Source of the DNA: Clostridia bacterium
GTDB lineage: Bacteria; Bacillota; Clostridia; Oscillospirales; CAG-272
Direction: 5' to 3'
Assembly: GCA_017631325.1 (NCBI GenBank)
Contig: JAGBTM010000049.1
Coordinates: 1 to 58,736, forward strand
DNA: 58,736 nucleotides
Shown here: positions 16,565-25,200 of the stretch, piece by piece
Numbering within the stretch: position 1 is the first letter of the stretch
Layout of the letters: each line of letters opens with the position of its first letter
Translations under genes and position numbers: made by a program
Notes under the pieces: generated by a model
What the model was told of the DNA's origin: nothing
Seen by the model: the letters and a program-made list of their open reading frames with translations, nothing else
Databases searched by the model: none

Positions 16565-17824
16565 ATGTACTACGGCTACAAAATAAGCGATTACACGGTG
16601 CGTCTTGCGCAAGAGGCAGAGCGTGACTGCCTACCCGTGTTCAAAAAAATAGAAGAAAACGCGCTTCTTTGCTCGGCAAAGGTGCTGTCTGCCTTTCAGG
16701 AGGCTAGGGTATCAACAGCCGATTTTATAGAGATTACAGGATATGGCTTCACCGACTCGGGCAGAGACAAGCTTGAAGAGATTTACGCCAAGGTTTTCGG
16801 TGCCGAGGACGCCCTCGTTCGTCCTCAGCTTATGTCGGGCACGCACGCGCTTGCCGTGACCCTCGGAGGACTTCTGAAGCACGGTGAAACCCTCGTTTAC
16901 GTCTCGGGCGAGCCATACGATACCCTGAAAAGCGTCATAGGAACAGCTGGTGAAAGCCGCAACTCGCTTATAAAGTGCGGTGTTAAATACGAGGAAATCG
17001 ACCTTCTCGGCGACGACTTCGACCTTGAGGCCATCAAAACGAGGCTCTCACGGGGTGACGTCAGGGTTGCTGCTATACAGCGCAGCCGCGGATACTCGCA
17101 GAGAAAGAGCCTTACCATAGATAAAATTGCAGAGGCCATAAGGGTGATAAAGGAGGCTTCTCCCGACACCGTCGTTATGGTTGATAACTGCTACGGTGAG
17201 TTTACCGAGGACCGTGAGCCTACCGACGTCGGAGCCGATGTTTTTGTCGGCTCAATGATGAAAAATCTCGGCTCGGGATTTGCCGTAAGCGGAGCTTACT
17301 GCGTAGGTCGTCACGACGTCATCGAGGATATAGCCGAGCGCTTCTCTGCCCCCTGTATAGGCAAGGAGCTTGGAGCGAATTTCAACCAGCTCGCCTCTCT
17401 TTACAAGGGCTTCTTTATGGCGCCTGCATGCGTCTGCTCAACCCTCAAATCCATGGTCTTTGCCGCAAGGCTTCTCGAGCTTGCCGGATTTAGCGAGGTT
17501 TCTCCGAAATACGACGAGCACCGTACCGATATAGTACAGACCATGAACCTGCACTCTGCCGACAAGCTCATAAAGTTCTGCAAGGGTATTCAGATGGGCT
17601 CGCCCGTCGAGTCATATTGCGTCCCCGAGCCGGGTGATATGCCGGGCTATCCTCACCCCGAAATCATGGCGGCAGGCACCTTCATCACGGGCGCTACCAA
17701 CGAGCTTAGCTGCGACGGTCCTATATGCGAGCCGTACACGGCTTATATGCAAGGCGGTCTTACCTATGAGTACGGCAAGCTCGGTGTTATGCGCGCGCTT
17801 GACGAGATGCTCGATTTGTCATAA
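16565..17824 (+). CDS. PLP-dependent methionine gamma-lyase-family protein (aluminium-resistance type)
   Basis: A 419-residue fold-type I PLP enzyme of the group annotated as methionine gamma-lyase family or aluminium resistance protein (B. subtilis YnbB-like). It has LVRPQLMSGTHALAVTL, the aspartate in VVMVDNCYGEF, and the Schiff-base lysine in GSMMKNLGSGFAVSG. The C-terminus contains CDGPICEPYTAYMQGGLTYEYGKLGV, characteristic of this group. Length matches. In other Bacillota this gene often lies near miaA, hfq or glnR; here it lies between yjjG and thiN. The true reaction is not settled for the family. Confidence 0.88.
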   Translation: MYYGYKISDYTVRLAQEAERDCLPVFKKIEENALLCSAKVLSAFQEARVSTADFIEITGYGFTDSGRDKLEEIYAKVFGAEDALVRPQLMSGTHALAVTLGGLLKHGETLVYVSGEPYDTLKSVIGTAGESRNSLIKCGVKYEEIDLLGDDFDLEAIKTRLSRGDVRVAAIQRSRGYSQRKSLTIDKIAEAIRVIKEASPDTVVMVDNCYGEFTEDREPTDVGADVFVGSMMKNLGSGFAVSGAYCVGRHDVIEDIAERFSAPCIGKELGANFNQLASLYKGFFMAPACVCSTLKSMVFAARLLELAGFSEVSPKYDEHRTDIVQTMNLHSADKLIKFCKGIQMGSPVESYCVPEPGDMPGYPHPEIMAAGTFITGATNELSCDGPICEPYTAYMQGGLTYEYGKLGVMRALDEMLDLS

Positions 17825-17846
17825 ATACAGTTTGGAGTTTTCTGTT

Positions 17847-18470
17847 ATGGGAATTTGTTATATCGTAGGAGCAGGCGAGTTTTACGGCAGCCTCTCCCCT
17901 ACGGACGACGATTTTGTAATTGCCGCTGACGGCGGACTTGATACACTCCATGCACTCGGTATAAGATGTGACCTGCTCGTTGGTGATATGGACTCTATAT
18001 CGGCCCCAAATTACAGCGGTGAGATTGTAAAGCACCCTGTCGAAAAGGACGAAACGGACATGCATCTTTCATACCTTGAGGGTGTCAAAAGAGGATATTC
18101 GAAATTTGTGCTCTACGGTGGTGTCGGAGGACGCGAAGACCATACTTTTGCTAACTATTCTTTGCTTTTATATGCAAAACTGCACGGCCACGATATGAAG
18201 CTCATATCAAAAAGAGACGAGATATTCGTGATAAAAGACGAAAAAATAGAGATTTCCGGAAGTGGCGGCGAGCCCTTCTCACTCTTCGCATTCGGCTCGG
18301 TTGCCACGGGCGTTACCATACGGGGCGCGAAATACGAAGCCAAGGGCGTTTCGCTCACTCCCGACTTTCCTCTCGGGGTCTCAAACGAGCTTAAAGACAC
18401 TCGTGTCACACTCTCGGTTGAGTGTGGAAGCCTACTCGTTATGCACTCAAAATTTGCGCCTTTGAAATAA
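17847..18470 (+). CDS. thiN: Thiamine pyrophosphokinase
   Basis: A 207-residue enzyme that transfers pyrophosphate from ATP to thiamine, giving TPP. The N-terminal half has VIAADGGLDTLHALGIRCDLLVGDMDS, and the aspartate-rich HPVEKDETDMHLS motif binds the nucleotide and metal. GGVGGREDHTFAN follows; the C-terminal half is the small beta-rich thiamine-binding domain. The ATG at 17847 has GGAG upstream; a longer frame from 17634 overlaps the PLP lyase and is not real. It precedes the TPP riboswitch-thiT unit, so uptake and activation of thiamine are neighbours though on separate transcripts. Confidence 0.93.
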   Translation: MGICYIVGAGEFYGSLSPTDDDFVIAADGGLDTLHALGIRCDLLVGDMDSISAPNYSGEIVKHPVEKDETDMHLSYLEGVKRGYSKFVLYGGVGGREDHTFANYSLLLYAKLHGHDMKLISKRDEIFVIKDEKIEISGSGGEPFSLFAFGSVATGVTIRGAKYEAKGVSLTPDFPLGVSNELKDTRVTLSVECGSLLVMHSKFAPLK

Positions 18471-18575
18471 AGGGAAAACCCTCTTTCTATTAACCTTCTT
18501 CCTTTACTAAAAAAACGCGCACGCGCACGCCTAAATAAAATATTTATACTTCAATCACCTTGACTTCCGGATATT

Positions 18576-18638
18576 AAAAAGCATGCTTTCCTTTGCCTTG
18601 AGTTCACTTCAACCTCCGGCATGAGAGTATGCTTTTTT
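18576..18638 (+). terminator. Terminator after thiN
   Basis: AAAAAGCATGCTTTC pairs with GAGAGTATGCTTTTT (two G-U pairs) around a roughly 30-nt loop and is followed by T-rich sequence. Confidence 0.65.
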
Positions 18639-18652
18639 ATTTTATCTTTACA

Positions 18653-18885
18653 AGCTCTCGGGGGCGTCTTTGCCTTGCCACCCTTAACACTGCGGGGTGC
18701 TATTTGGTTTGCCATTCAAAGCGCTCTGTGGCTGCTTTGCTTTATCGCTTTTGGCGCTCGGGTGCGCTTTTGCTTTCTCATTATTAACTATCAGGGTGCG
18801 CCTTTGTCTTGCCGTGCTTAACGCTCTTAGAGTACTTTGCTTTACCACCCTCAGCGCTTGTGGGCGTTTTTTTGTGCGCTCAGAA
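18653..18885 (+). repeat. Degenerate 33-bp tandem array, seven units
   Basis: Units begin near 18653, 18688, 18721, 18754, 18788, 18822 and 18854. Each contains a variant of GCGCTC-GGGTGC followed by a T-rich segment (TTTGCTTT) and CATT/CCCTTAA. Similarity is clear but no two units are identical. Because 33 is a multiple of three, the array yields spurious open frames with an 11-residue period; these are not considered genes. It fills the space between the thiN terminator and the thiT promoter. Confidence 0.85.
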
Positions 18886-18923
18886 CACTGCTGAATTTTC
18901 GTTCGTTTTTTTCATACATTTAC

Positions 18924-18952
18924 TTGACAAGACCCTTTCTTTGTGCTATAAT
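18924..18952 (+). promoter_or_regulatory. Promoter for the TPP riboswitch and thiT
   Basis: TTGACA, 17-nt spacer, TATAAT, with TGTGC before the -10. The riboswitch aptamer begins about 20 nt after the expected start point. Confidence 0.88.
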
Positions 18953-18978
18953 ATACGCGAACCGAACAGAATATTTCA

Positions 18979-19057
18979 TCAGGGGTGCGTTTTTGCTGAG
19001 ACGGTGCTTTGCGCCGAACCCTTTAACCTGATACGGATAATGCCGTCGTAGGAAGAT
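18979..19057 (+). promoter_or_regulatory. TPP riboswitch aptamer (THI box)
   Basis: It contains the conserved blocks AGGGGTGC, GCTGAGA, GAACCCTTTAACCTGAT, and ACGGATAATGCCG followed by GTCGTAGGAA, in THI-box order. It binds thiamine pyrophosphate. A terminator hairpin follows at 19081-19122, so TPP binding should cause early termination and lower thiT expression. Confidence 0.96.
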
Positions 19058-19080
19058 TGGATTTTGGTACACTCTTAGTC

Positions 19081-19122
19081 TACCGCGCACGTGATTTATC
19101 CTGCGCGGTATTTTTTATTTTT
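19081..19122 (+). terminator. Riboswitch-controlled terminator
   Basis: TACCGCGCA pairs with TGCGCGGTA around a 12-nt loop and is followed by TTTTTTATTTTT. It lies 24 nt past the aptamer, which fits an attenuation switch. Confidence 0.88.
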
Positions 19123-19344
19123 GGCGGACGGATTTCCGCCGTATGCAAGAGAGGACCGGCCTTAGTCGATACCTTACGCTAAGAGGAAAAAGCAAAGGGC
19201 TATACTCCCACGCCGTGCTTTTAAAATTATAACGGGCAGGAGTATACAAGCCGAAGCAAGACGCGCCGAAACGCAAGTCGGCAGCACGCTGTCGCCCTAG
19301 TATCTCGGGCAGTCCGTCTCTCGCATAAGAAAGGAAGGTACTAA
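19123..19344 (+). other. Long structured leader between riboswitch terminator and thiT
   Basis: Over 220 nt separate the terminator and the start codon, more than a switch needs. The stretch has a GGCGGA...TCCGCC hairpin (19123-19140) and an inverted repeat TATACTCC...GGAGTATA (about 19202-19247). Nothing in it looks coding on either strand. Confidence 0.5.
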
Positions 19345-20169
19345 ATGAGTACAAAATCCAAAAAGAGCGTTTTCGCTCTAACCGAGTGCGCCATTATGGT
19401 CGCGCTGGCAACGGTGCTAAGCATCGTCAAGCTGTTCGAGATGCCCTACGGTGGCTCGATAACACTCGCCTCTATGCTCCCGATAGTTATTCTCGCGTAC
19501 AGACACGGTGGGCGAGTTGGATTTGGAGCAGCCCTTGTGGCGAGCCTTATTCAAATGCTTCTCGGACTTAACAACTTTTCTTATTTCACAAGCTGGGTGT
19601 CTATCGTAGCTCTTGCCGTGTTCGACTACGTTCTCGCATTTGCCATATTTGGCTTGTCGGGTGCATTCAGAGGAAAAATCAAGAACCAAAGTACAGCAAT
19701 GGTAATGGGAGCAGTCCTTGCTTCTGTCATACGCTACGCCTGTCACGTTATATCGGGCGCAACCGTCTGGGCAGGCCTCTCTATTCCCACCGAGGCGGCG
19801 CTCGTCTACTCGCTCAGCTACAACGCGACTTATATGATACCCGAGAGCATAATACTCGTTCTCACCTGTGCGTACGTAGGTGTCTCTCTTGATTTCTCGA
19901 AAAGAATACCCACAAGGAAAAGAGGCGAGAAGCTCGACCCCGTGTCCTCATATCTCTATATGGGCGCAGGACTGCTCGTGCTCGCAGCACTTATTACCGA
20001 CACGATTTTAGTCTTCTCAAATCTTCAGAACTACGATAGCGGTGAGTTTATGATATACGGACTTAATAACGTCAACTGGCTCGCCCTGGCCATCGTTACG
20101 CTCTCGCTAGTCGCTTTGGCCTCGGTCCTTGTAATCGTTGCAAAAAAGAGAGAAAACAAAACGGCCTGA
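19345..20169 (+). CDS. thiT: Thiamine transporter, ECF S component
   Basis: A 274-residue membrane protein that binds thiamine and works with a shared energy-coupling factor (EcfA/A'/T, not in this window). Six core helices carry ThiT-type residues (MPYGGSITLASMLPI, FSYFTSWVSIVALAVFDYVLAF, and RYACHVISGATVWAG). ThiT is usually about 190-220 residues; this one has an added C-terminal part from about residue 195 with a charged loop (KRIPTRKRGEK) and two more predicted membrane helices. The start follows AAGGAAGG. Control by the TPP riboswitch supports the assignment strongly. Confidence 0.92.
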   Translation: MSTKSKKSVFALTECAIMVALATVLSIVKLFEMPYGGSITLASMLPIVILAYRHGGRVGFGAALVASLIQMLLGLNNFSYFTSWVSIVALAVFDYVLAFAIFGLSGAFRGKIKNQSTAMVMGAVLASVIRYACHVISGATVWAGLSIPTEAALVYSLSYNATYMIPESIILVLTCAYVGVSLDFSKRIPTRKRGEKLDPVSSYLYMGAGLLVLAALITDTILVFSNLQNYDSGEFMIYGLNNVNWLALAIVTLSLVALASVLVIVAKKRENKTA

Positions 20170-20265
20170 TTATAAAAATACATAATAATCAGTAGTATAA
20201 TACCAAAGGAAAAAGAATACTGGAAAGTATACCAAAAAACACACAAAAAAACAAAAAATGCAAAA

Positions 20266-20305
20266 AGAAAAAGGCTTGTTTCATACGGAAACAAGCCTTT
20301 TTTAA
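20266..20305. terminator. Bidirectional terminator between thiT and the aldolase gene
   Basis: AAAAGGCTTGTTTC pairs with GAAACAAGCCTTTT around ATACG, with A/T runs on both sides. It can end both convergent genes. Confidence 0.88.
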
Positions 20306-20376
20306 TATTATTGTTTACATTTTAGCGCATTTTCCACTCTTGCGCTCGTTTTATACGTGAGGTGGCTGTGCTTAAA

Positions 20377-21342
20377 TTATTTCTGTACGAGGTGAATAGC
20401 AAATCCCGAGATTTCGTCCTTGAAGTACGCAAACTTCGGCTTACCGCTCTTCTCGTCGTAGGTAATGCTGGACTCGTCGAACTCAAAGCCCATTCTCTTG
20501 AAATATGCCATAGCTCTGTCAACGAAGCTTGTGCGAATGCCGATATGACCGCACTTGCCGGGGCCCTTGAAGTTCATAAACTCAAACTCCTCGGAGGCAA
20601 AGATGGACTTCGAGGTCTCACGCAGTGGCATACCAAAGAGAAGCTCAAAGAGCTTGGCACTTTTCATTGCCTCCTCCTTATTCTCGTTGTTGATGCCTAT
20701 GTGTACAAATTCGAGGCCGAGCATCTTCTTAACCGCGTTCTTAGTAAGAGCAGTAATCTCGTCCCACTTCTTCTCCTTAACGAGCTCGTCCTTAACCATA
20801 AACGAGCCACCGCATGCAACTATCTTGTTGAACTTGAGGTACTCAAGAAGGTTGTCCGCATTGATACCGCCGGTAGGCATAAAGGTAAGATTGCCGTAGG
20901 GAGCAGCCATAGCCTTGAGCATCTTAAGACCGCCAACTGCTTCTGCAGGAAAGAACTTAACGGTAGAAAGTCCAAGCTCGAGAGCCGCCTCAACGTCGGA
21001 GGGGTTGGAGCAGCCGGGTATCATGGGAACACCCTTGGAAAGACAGTAGGACACTACCTTGGGGTTAAGGCCGGGGGAAACTATAAACTTAGAGCCGGCA
21101 GCAATAGCAGCGTCAACCTGCTCGGTTGTAAGCACGGTGCCTGCGCCCACGAGCATCTCGGGGTATGCGTCGGTAATGTTCTTAATTGCCTCTGCCGCGC
21201 ACGCGGTCCTGAAGGTTATCTCGGCTGCGGGAAGTCCACCGTCGATAAGCGCCTTGGCAAGCGGAACTGCATCATCGGGGTTCTCAATCTTGATAACGGG
21301 TATCAAGCCGATAGTATAAAGCTCTTTAATCATTTTATCCAT
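20377..21342 (-). CDS. eda: KDPG/KHG aldolase fused to a C-terminal VOC (glyoxalase-like) domain
   Basis: 321 residues in two domains. Residues 1-208 are a KDPG aldolase: the catalytic acid E41 lies in AAEITFRT, AGTVLT is present, and the Schiff-base lysine K129 lies in STVKFFPAE. KDPG aldolase cleaves 2-keto-3-deoxy-6-phosphogluconate to pyruvate and glyceraldehyde-3-phosphate. Residues 211-321 match a VOC/glyoxalase fold (EFVHIGINNENKEEAM, then KCGHIGIRTSFVDRAM, ending FAIHLVQK) with possible metal ligands. The start follows AAGGAG. No Entner-Doudoroff partner is adjacent. The role of the fused domain is unknown; it might act on the keto-acid product or sense it. Confidence 0.9.
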   Translation of the reverse strand: MDKMIKELYTIGLIPVIKIENPDDAVPLAKALIDGGLPAAEITFRTACAAEAIKNITDAYPEMLVGAGTVLTTEQVDAAIAAGSKFIVSPGLNPKVVSYCLSKGVPMIPGCSNPSDVEAALELGLSTVKFFPAEAVGGLKMLKAMAAPYGNLTFMPTGGINADNLLEYLKFNKIVACGGSFMVKDELVKEKKWDEITALTKNAVKKMLGLEFVHIGINNENKEEAMKSAKLFELLFGMPLRETSKSIFASEEFEFMNFKGPGKCGHIGIRTSFVDRAMAYFKRMGFEFDESSITYDEKSGKPKFAYFKDEISGFAIHLVQK

Positions 21343-21477
21343 TTTTTTACTCCTTGGTTTTAATTATATATTAATTATACTATATATCTTGCGTGCATTA
21401 AATTGCAAAAATTGCTCATGGACTTGCAAAAATTGACATAACGGCAATTAAAAATCAATTTTTAAGGGCGAAGCAAC

Positions 21478-21506
21478 TTGACAAAGACGGCAAAATATAA
21501 TATAAT
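21478..21506 (+). promoter_or_regulatory. Promoter for the winged-helix regulator
   Basis: TTGACA, 17-nt spacer, TATAAT, located 60 bp upstream of the ATG. It lacks the extended -10 seen at most other promoters here. Confidence 0.85.
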
Positions 21507-21565
21507 ATTCTTACAAATCTAATAAATTAGAGACCATTCAGCTTACAGATAAAAAAGGACAAAAA

Positions 21566-22093
21566 ATGAGGATTTCAGTAGTAACCGAAAACGAATATTT
21601 ATATCAAAAAATATGCCTTTTATTCCTGCGAGAGCATACGGTTGAGCGCATAAGCGGCAGCTCCACTCGCTCATACGACGTATGTATATGGGACACCGAC
21701 ACGGCGGGCGCGCCCTCGGGTGACAAAATCATAACGGTCGGAAGGTGGGGAGGCGACATACCATACCCCGTACCGTCAGACGTCCTCAGGCGCACAGTTG
21801 AGAATATGGGGGGTGACGGTGTCGCTCTTATTCTCGGTGATGAGTGCGTGTATTTGCGCGGTGAAAAAATAGAGCTTACCGAGGTTGAATACGCGCTTAT
21901 TTCGGCGCTATACAGCTCAAAGGGTCACTTTGTCAGCAGGCGCGAGCTTCTGCGCACGGTCTGGGGCGACTCGGCAGGCGAGAGCGTACTGAACGTGTAC
22001 GTGCATTATCTCAGGCAGAAGCTTGAATTTGGCGAAAAAATAATTATTTCATCTCGCGGCGAGGGCTACAAAATCGACGAAAAATATCTGTAA
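21566..22093 (+). CDS. OmpR-type winged-helix protein with shortened receiver-like domain
   Basis: 175 residues. Residues 95-172 are a clear Trans_reg_C winged helix (ELTEVEYALISALYSSKGHFVSRRELL, then VYVHYLRQKL and SSRGEGYKI). The first 82 residues look like a response-regulator receiver cut to about two thirds: a first strand MRISVVTENE, a strand plus acidic site YDVCIWDTD (D43 in the phosphoacceptor place) and a DVLRRTVENM helix. The usual lysine of the last strand and the acidic pair at the start are missing, so phosphorylation is doubtful. No histidine kinase is nearby. It lies upstream of addB on the same strand with a 159-bp gap. Confidence 0.82.
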   Translation: MRISVVTENEYLYQKICLLFLREHTVERISGSSTRSYDVCIWDTDTAGAPSGDKIITVGRWGGDIPYPVPSDVLRRTVENMGGDGVALILGDECVYLRGEKIELTEVEYALISALYSSKGHFVSRRELLRTVWGDSAGESVLNVYVHYLRQKLEFGEKIIISSRGEGYKIDEKYL

Positions 22094-22252
22094 GACCTTA
22101 GTGGCTTTCCGTTTTCCAAAGAAGGACCGTACCGCCTCACTAAATCTTAGAGGCTTATGTTTTTGAAGCGTGAAAAGAAAAACTCGCCAATTTTAAAAAA
22201 CAGACTTCTAATATTCATATCTTAACAACCGACAAATCCAAGAGGACGAAAA

Positions 22253-25200
22253 ATGCTAAGAATAATCAGAACGAACTTAAATTCAAGCGGCTCGCGCCGA
22301 CTTGAAAATGAAATATCAGAGCGCGTAGAAAAAAGACTGCCGACCTACCTGATAGTACCCGAGCAGGACACGGTTATGCGAGAGGCCGCCTCTGCCAAAA
22401 ATCTGCCCCCACACGCTCCGCTGTGCTTTGAGGTCACTAACTTTACGCGACTTGCAGACAGCGTTTTTCGTACACTTGGTGGCATTACTGGTGATTTTTG
22501 CAGCAGCGGAAAGCGAGCGCTTATTATCTGGCGCGCCTTGACGGAGCTTTCGCCCGTCCTATCCCTTACCAAGAGCACAAAGACAGTCAGCGCAGCAGCG
22601 GTAGCAAGCATTACGCGTGCTATCGGTGAAATAAAGAGCGCAGGTATAACCCCGGAAAATCTGCTTTTGGCAAGCGAGGAGAAGAAGATAAAATCTGACG
22701 CGCGCCTTAGCTCAAAGCTTAGGGATTTAGCGAGCGTTTACGCTCTTTATAAGAATTTGCTTTCGGAAAACGGGCTTGACGGAGGCGAATCCACAGAGGC
22801 GGTTATAAAAAAGCTTTCCGAAAACCCTAGCTTCCTATCAAACCATACGGTTTATATCGACGGCTTCACCTCGTTTACCGAACCGCAGTACAGACTTATA
22901 GGACTTCTCTCAAACAGATGCACAGTCGAGGTTTATCTTCCTCTACCAAAAGGGTGCGACGAGCTTTTTGAATACACCGAAATCCGAGGCGCAATAGAGA
23001 AGCTCAAGCGCATATCAAGGCTTTATTCCAGCGACGTTCAAATAAAGCACTCCTACGATTTAAAGAGCGAATTTGAAGAAAACATTTCTTCACTTTGTAA
23101 CGCTTTGTGGCGCAAAAATGCCAGTATTGACAAGATAACTTTACAAAATGCAGAGCAAATTCGAATTTTCGAAGCGCAAACACCATTTGAAATGTGCGAG
23201 TTTGTGGCGTCGGATATCAAGCGCAGAATTATAAGCGGCTCAAAGTACCGCGACTTTGCGATAGTTGCAAGAAGCACCAGCTCATATCTTGGAATTTTAG
23301 ACACAGCCCTCGATTATGCTTCAATACCCCATTTCTTCTCGGCAGGCACCGACGCATCGACCTTTGAGGCTATAAAGCTCATTTATACCGCCTACTCGGT
23401 TATACGCACCTCATTTGCAAGAGAGGACGTCATAACGTATATGAAATGCGCTCACTCGGGCATCAGCCGAGAGGCTCTGGACGAGCTTGAAATGTACGTC
23501 AACACCTGGCAAATAAGCGGTAGCCGCTTCTACGACGGAACGCTTTGGAATATGAACCCAGACGGATATACCACTCGTCGAAGCGAAAAGGGCGCAGAGA
23601 TGCTCGTTAGGATAAACGAGACAAAAAACAAGCTTATAGCACCTCTTATATCATTTAAGGACGCAGTAGCAAAGGCGACAACCGTCAGAGAGCACGCAGA
23701 AGCCCTTCTTTCGCTTCTTCTTGAGTTAAATCTTGAAGAGGCTCTCGAGGAGCGCGCAAAAAAGCTCGCCTCTCTCAAAGAGAACAGTGCTGCCGTCGAA
23801 AATCTAAGACTTTGGAGATTAATTTGTGACACGCTCGACACCTTAGTGGAGCTTACGGGCGATTTACCCTGCGACACAGACGCCTTTCTTACACAGTTTA
23901 AAATACTCATTTCCGAGGAGCAAATCGGCAAAATTCCTTCCTACACCGACCGAGTTACCGTTGGCTCTGCCGATATGCTTCGCCTCAGCGACAAAAAACA
24001 TATTTACCTAATAGGAATGTCGGCCGGGGAGTTTCCGCACGCTCCCAGTGAGAGCTCGTTTTTCTCGGAACGCGACAAGCTGACGCTTCATTCACTCGGC
24101 CTGTCTCTTGAGCCCGAAATGGAAACAAAGAACGCAAGAGAGCTGTTTATTCTCACCAGAGCCCTCTCTTATGCAAGCGAGAGCGTAACGCTTCTCTACT
24201 CCTCCACCAGCACTCGCTTCAAGGGAGTTGAGCCGTCAGAGGCACTTATGAGAATCTCGGAGATTTCCTCTGTTAGCAAGGTAAAAATATCCTCTCTCTC
24301 GGCCCTGGAGCGCATTTTCACTCCAGAAGCAGCCCTCACCGGCACGACAGCTTTAGAATGTGATGAGCGCGCCTCAATAGACGAAGCGCTCAAAAATTCC
24401 GGATACAGCGAGATACTCTCGGTTAGCAAAAGCCTTATAACGAACCCCTCGCTCAAGCTATCAAAGGAAATAACCGATGGACTTTACTCCCGTCCGATGT
24501 CCTTGACCCAGTCAAGAATAGACAGCTTCCGAGGCTGTCCTCTTGAGTATTTCTGCAAGTTCACCCTGAAGCTCGGAGAGGAAAAGATAGCGAGCTTTGA
24601 TTCGGCAGGTATCGGCTCGTTTATACACGCGATACTTGAGAATTTCTTCAGCGAGCTTACGAAAAACGAAAAAAACGCAAAGGATCTCTCAGCCGAGGAG
24701 CGCAAAAATCTGACAATGGCAGCGGCTCGAAAATACATTATGGAGCTGGGCGAGGACGCAGGCGAAAGCTCACCCGTCACCAAAATAAAGCTCTCACGTC
24801 TGACGCGCGCCGCTCTGCCGATAGTAGACGGTCTGTGCGAGGAATTTTCCGACTCGAAATTCAAGCCGCTCTTCTTTGAGCTGAAGATACAGGACGGTAT
24901 AAGCGACTCTCCCTCGCCTATTAAAATGAGGACCGAGGGCGGACACGACATATCGGTATACGGTACAATAGACCGAGTTGATACCTACAAAAGCGACGAC
25001 AGAGTATACGTCAGAGTGGTCGATTACAAAACGGGCAGCAAGGATTTTTCACCCGAAGATTTAGACGAGGGCAAAAATCTGCAAATGTTCCTCTACCTTA
25101 AATCCATACTCGACACCAAAAACCGCGAGTTTATAGAAAAAGTCGGTGAGGGTGAGCAGGTAAAAATCCTACCCGCAGGCGTTATCTACGTCAAAAGCTC

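Noticed and set aside
18621-19051. Overlapping small frames upstream of thiT
   Set aside because: They arise from the 33-bp array (a multiple of three) and share its period; there are no ribosome sites and no common start.
20362-21363. 333-codon plus-strand frame opposite the aldolase gene
   Set aside because: The minus strand encodes a full aldolase with catalytic residues; the plus frame is its shadow.
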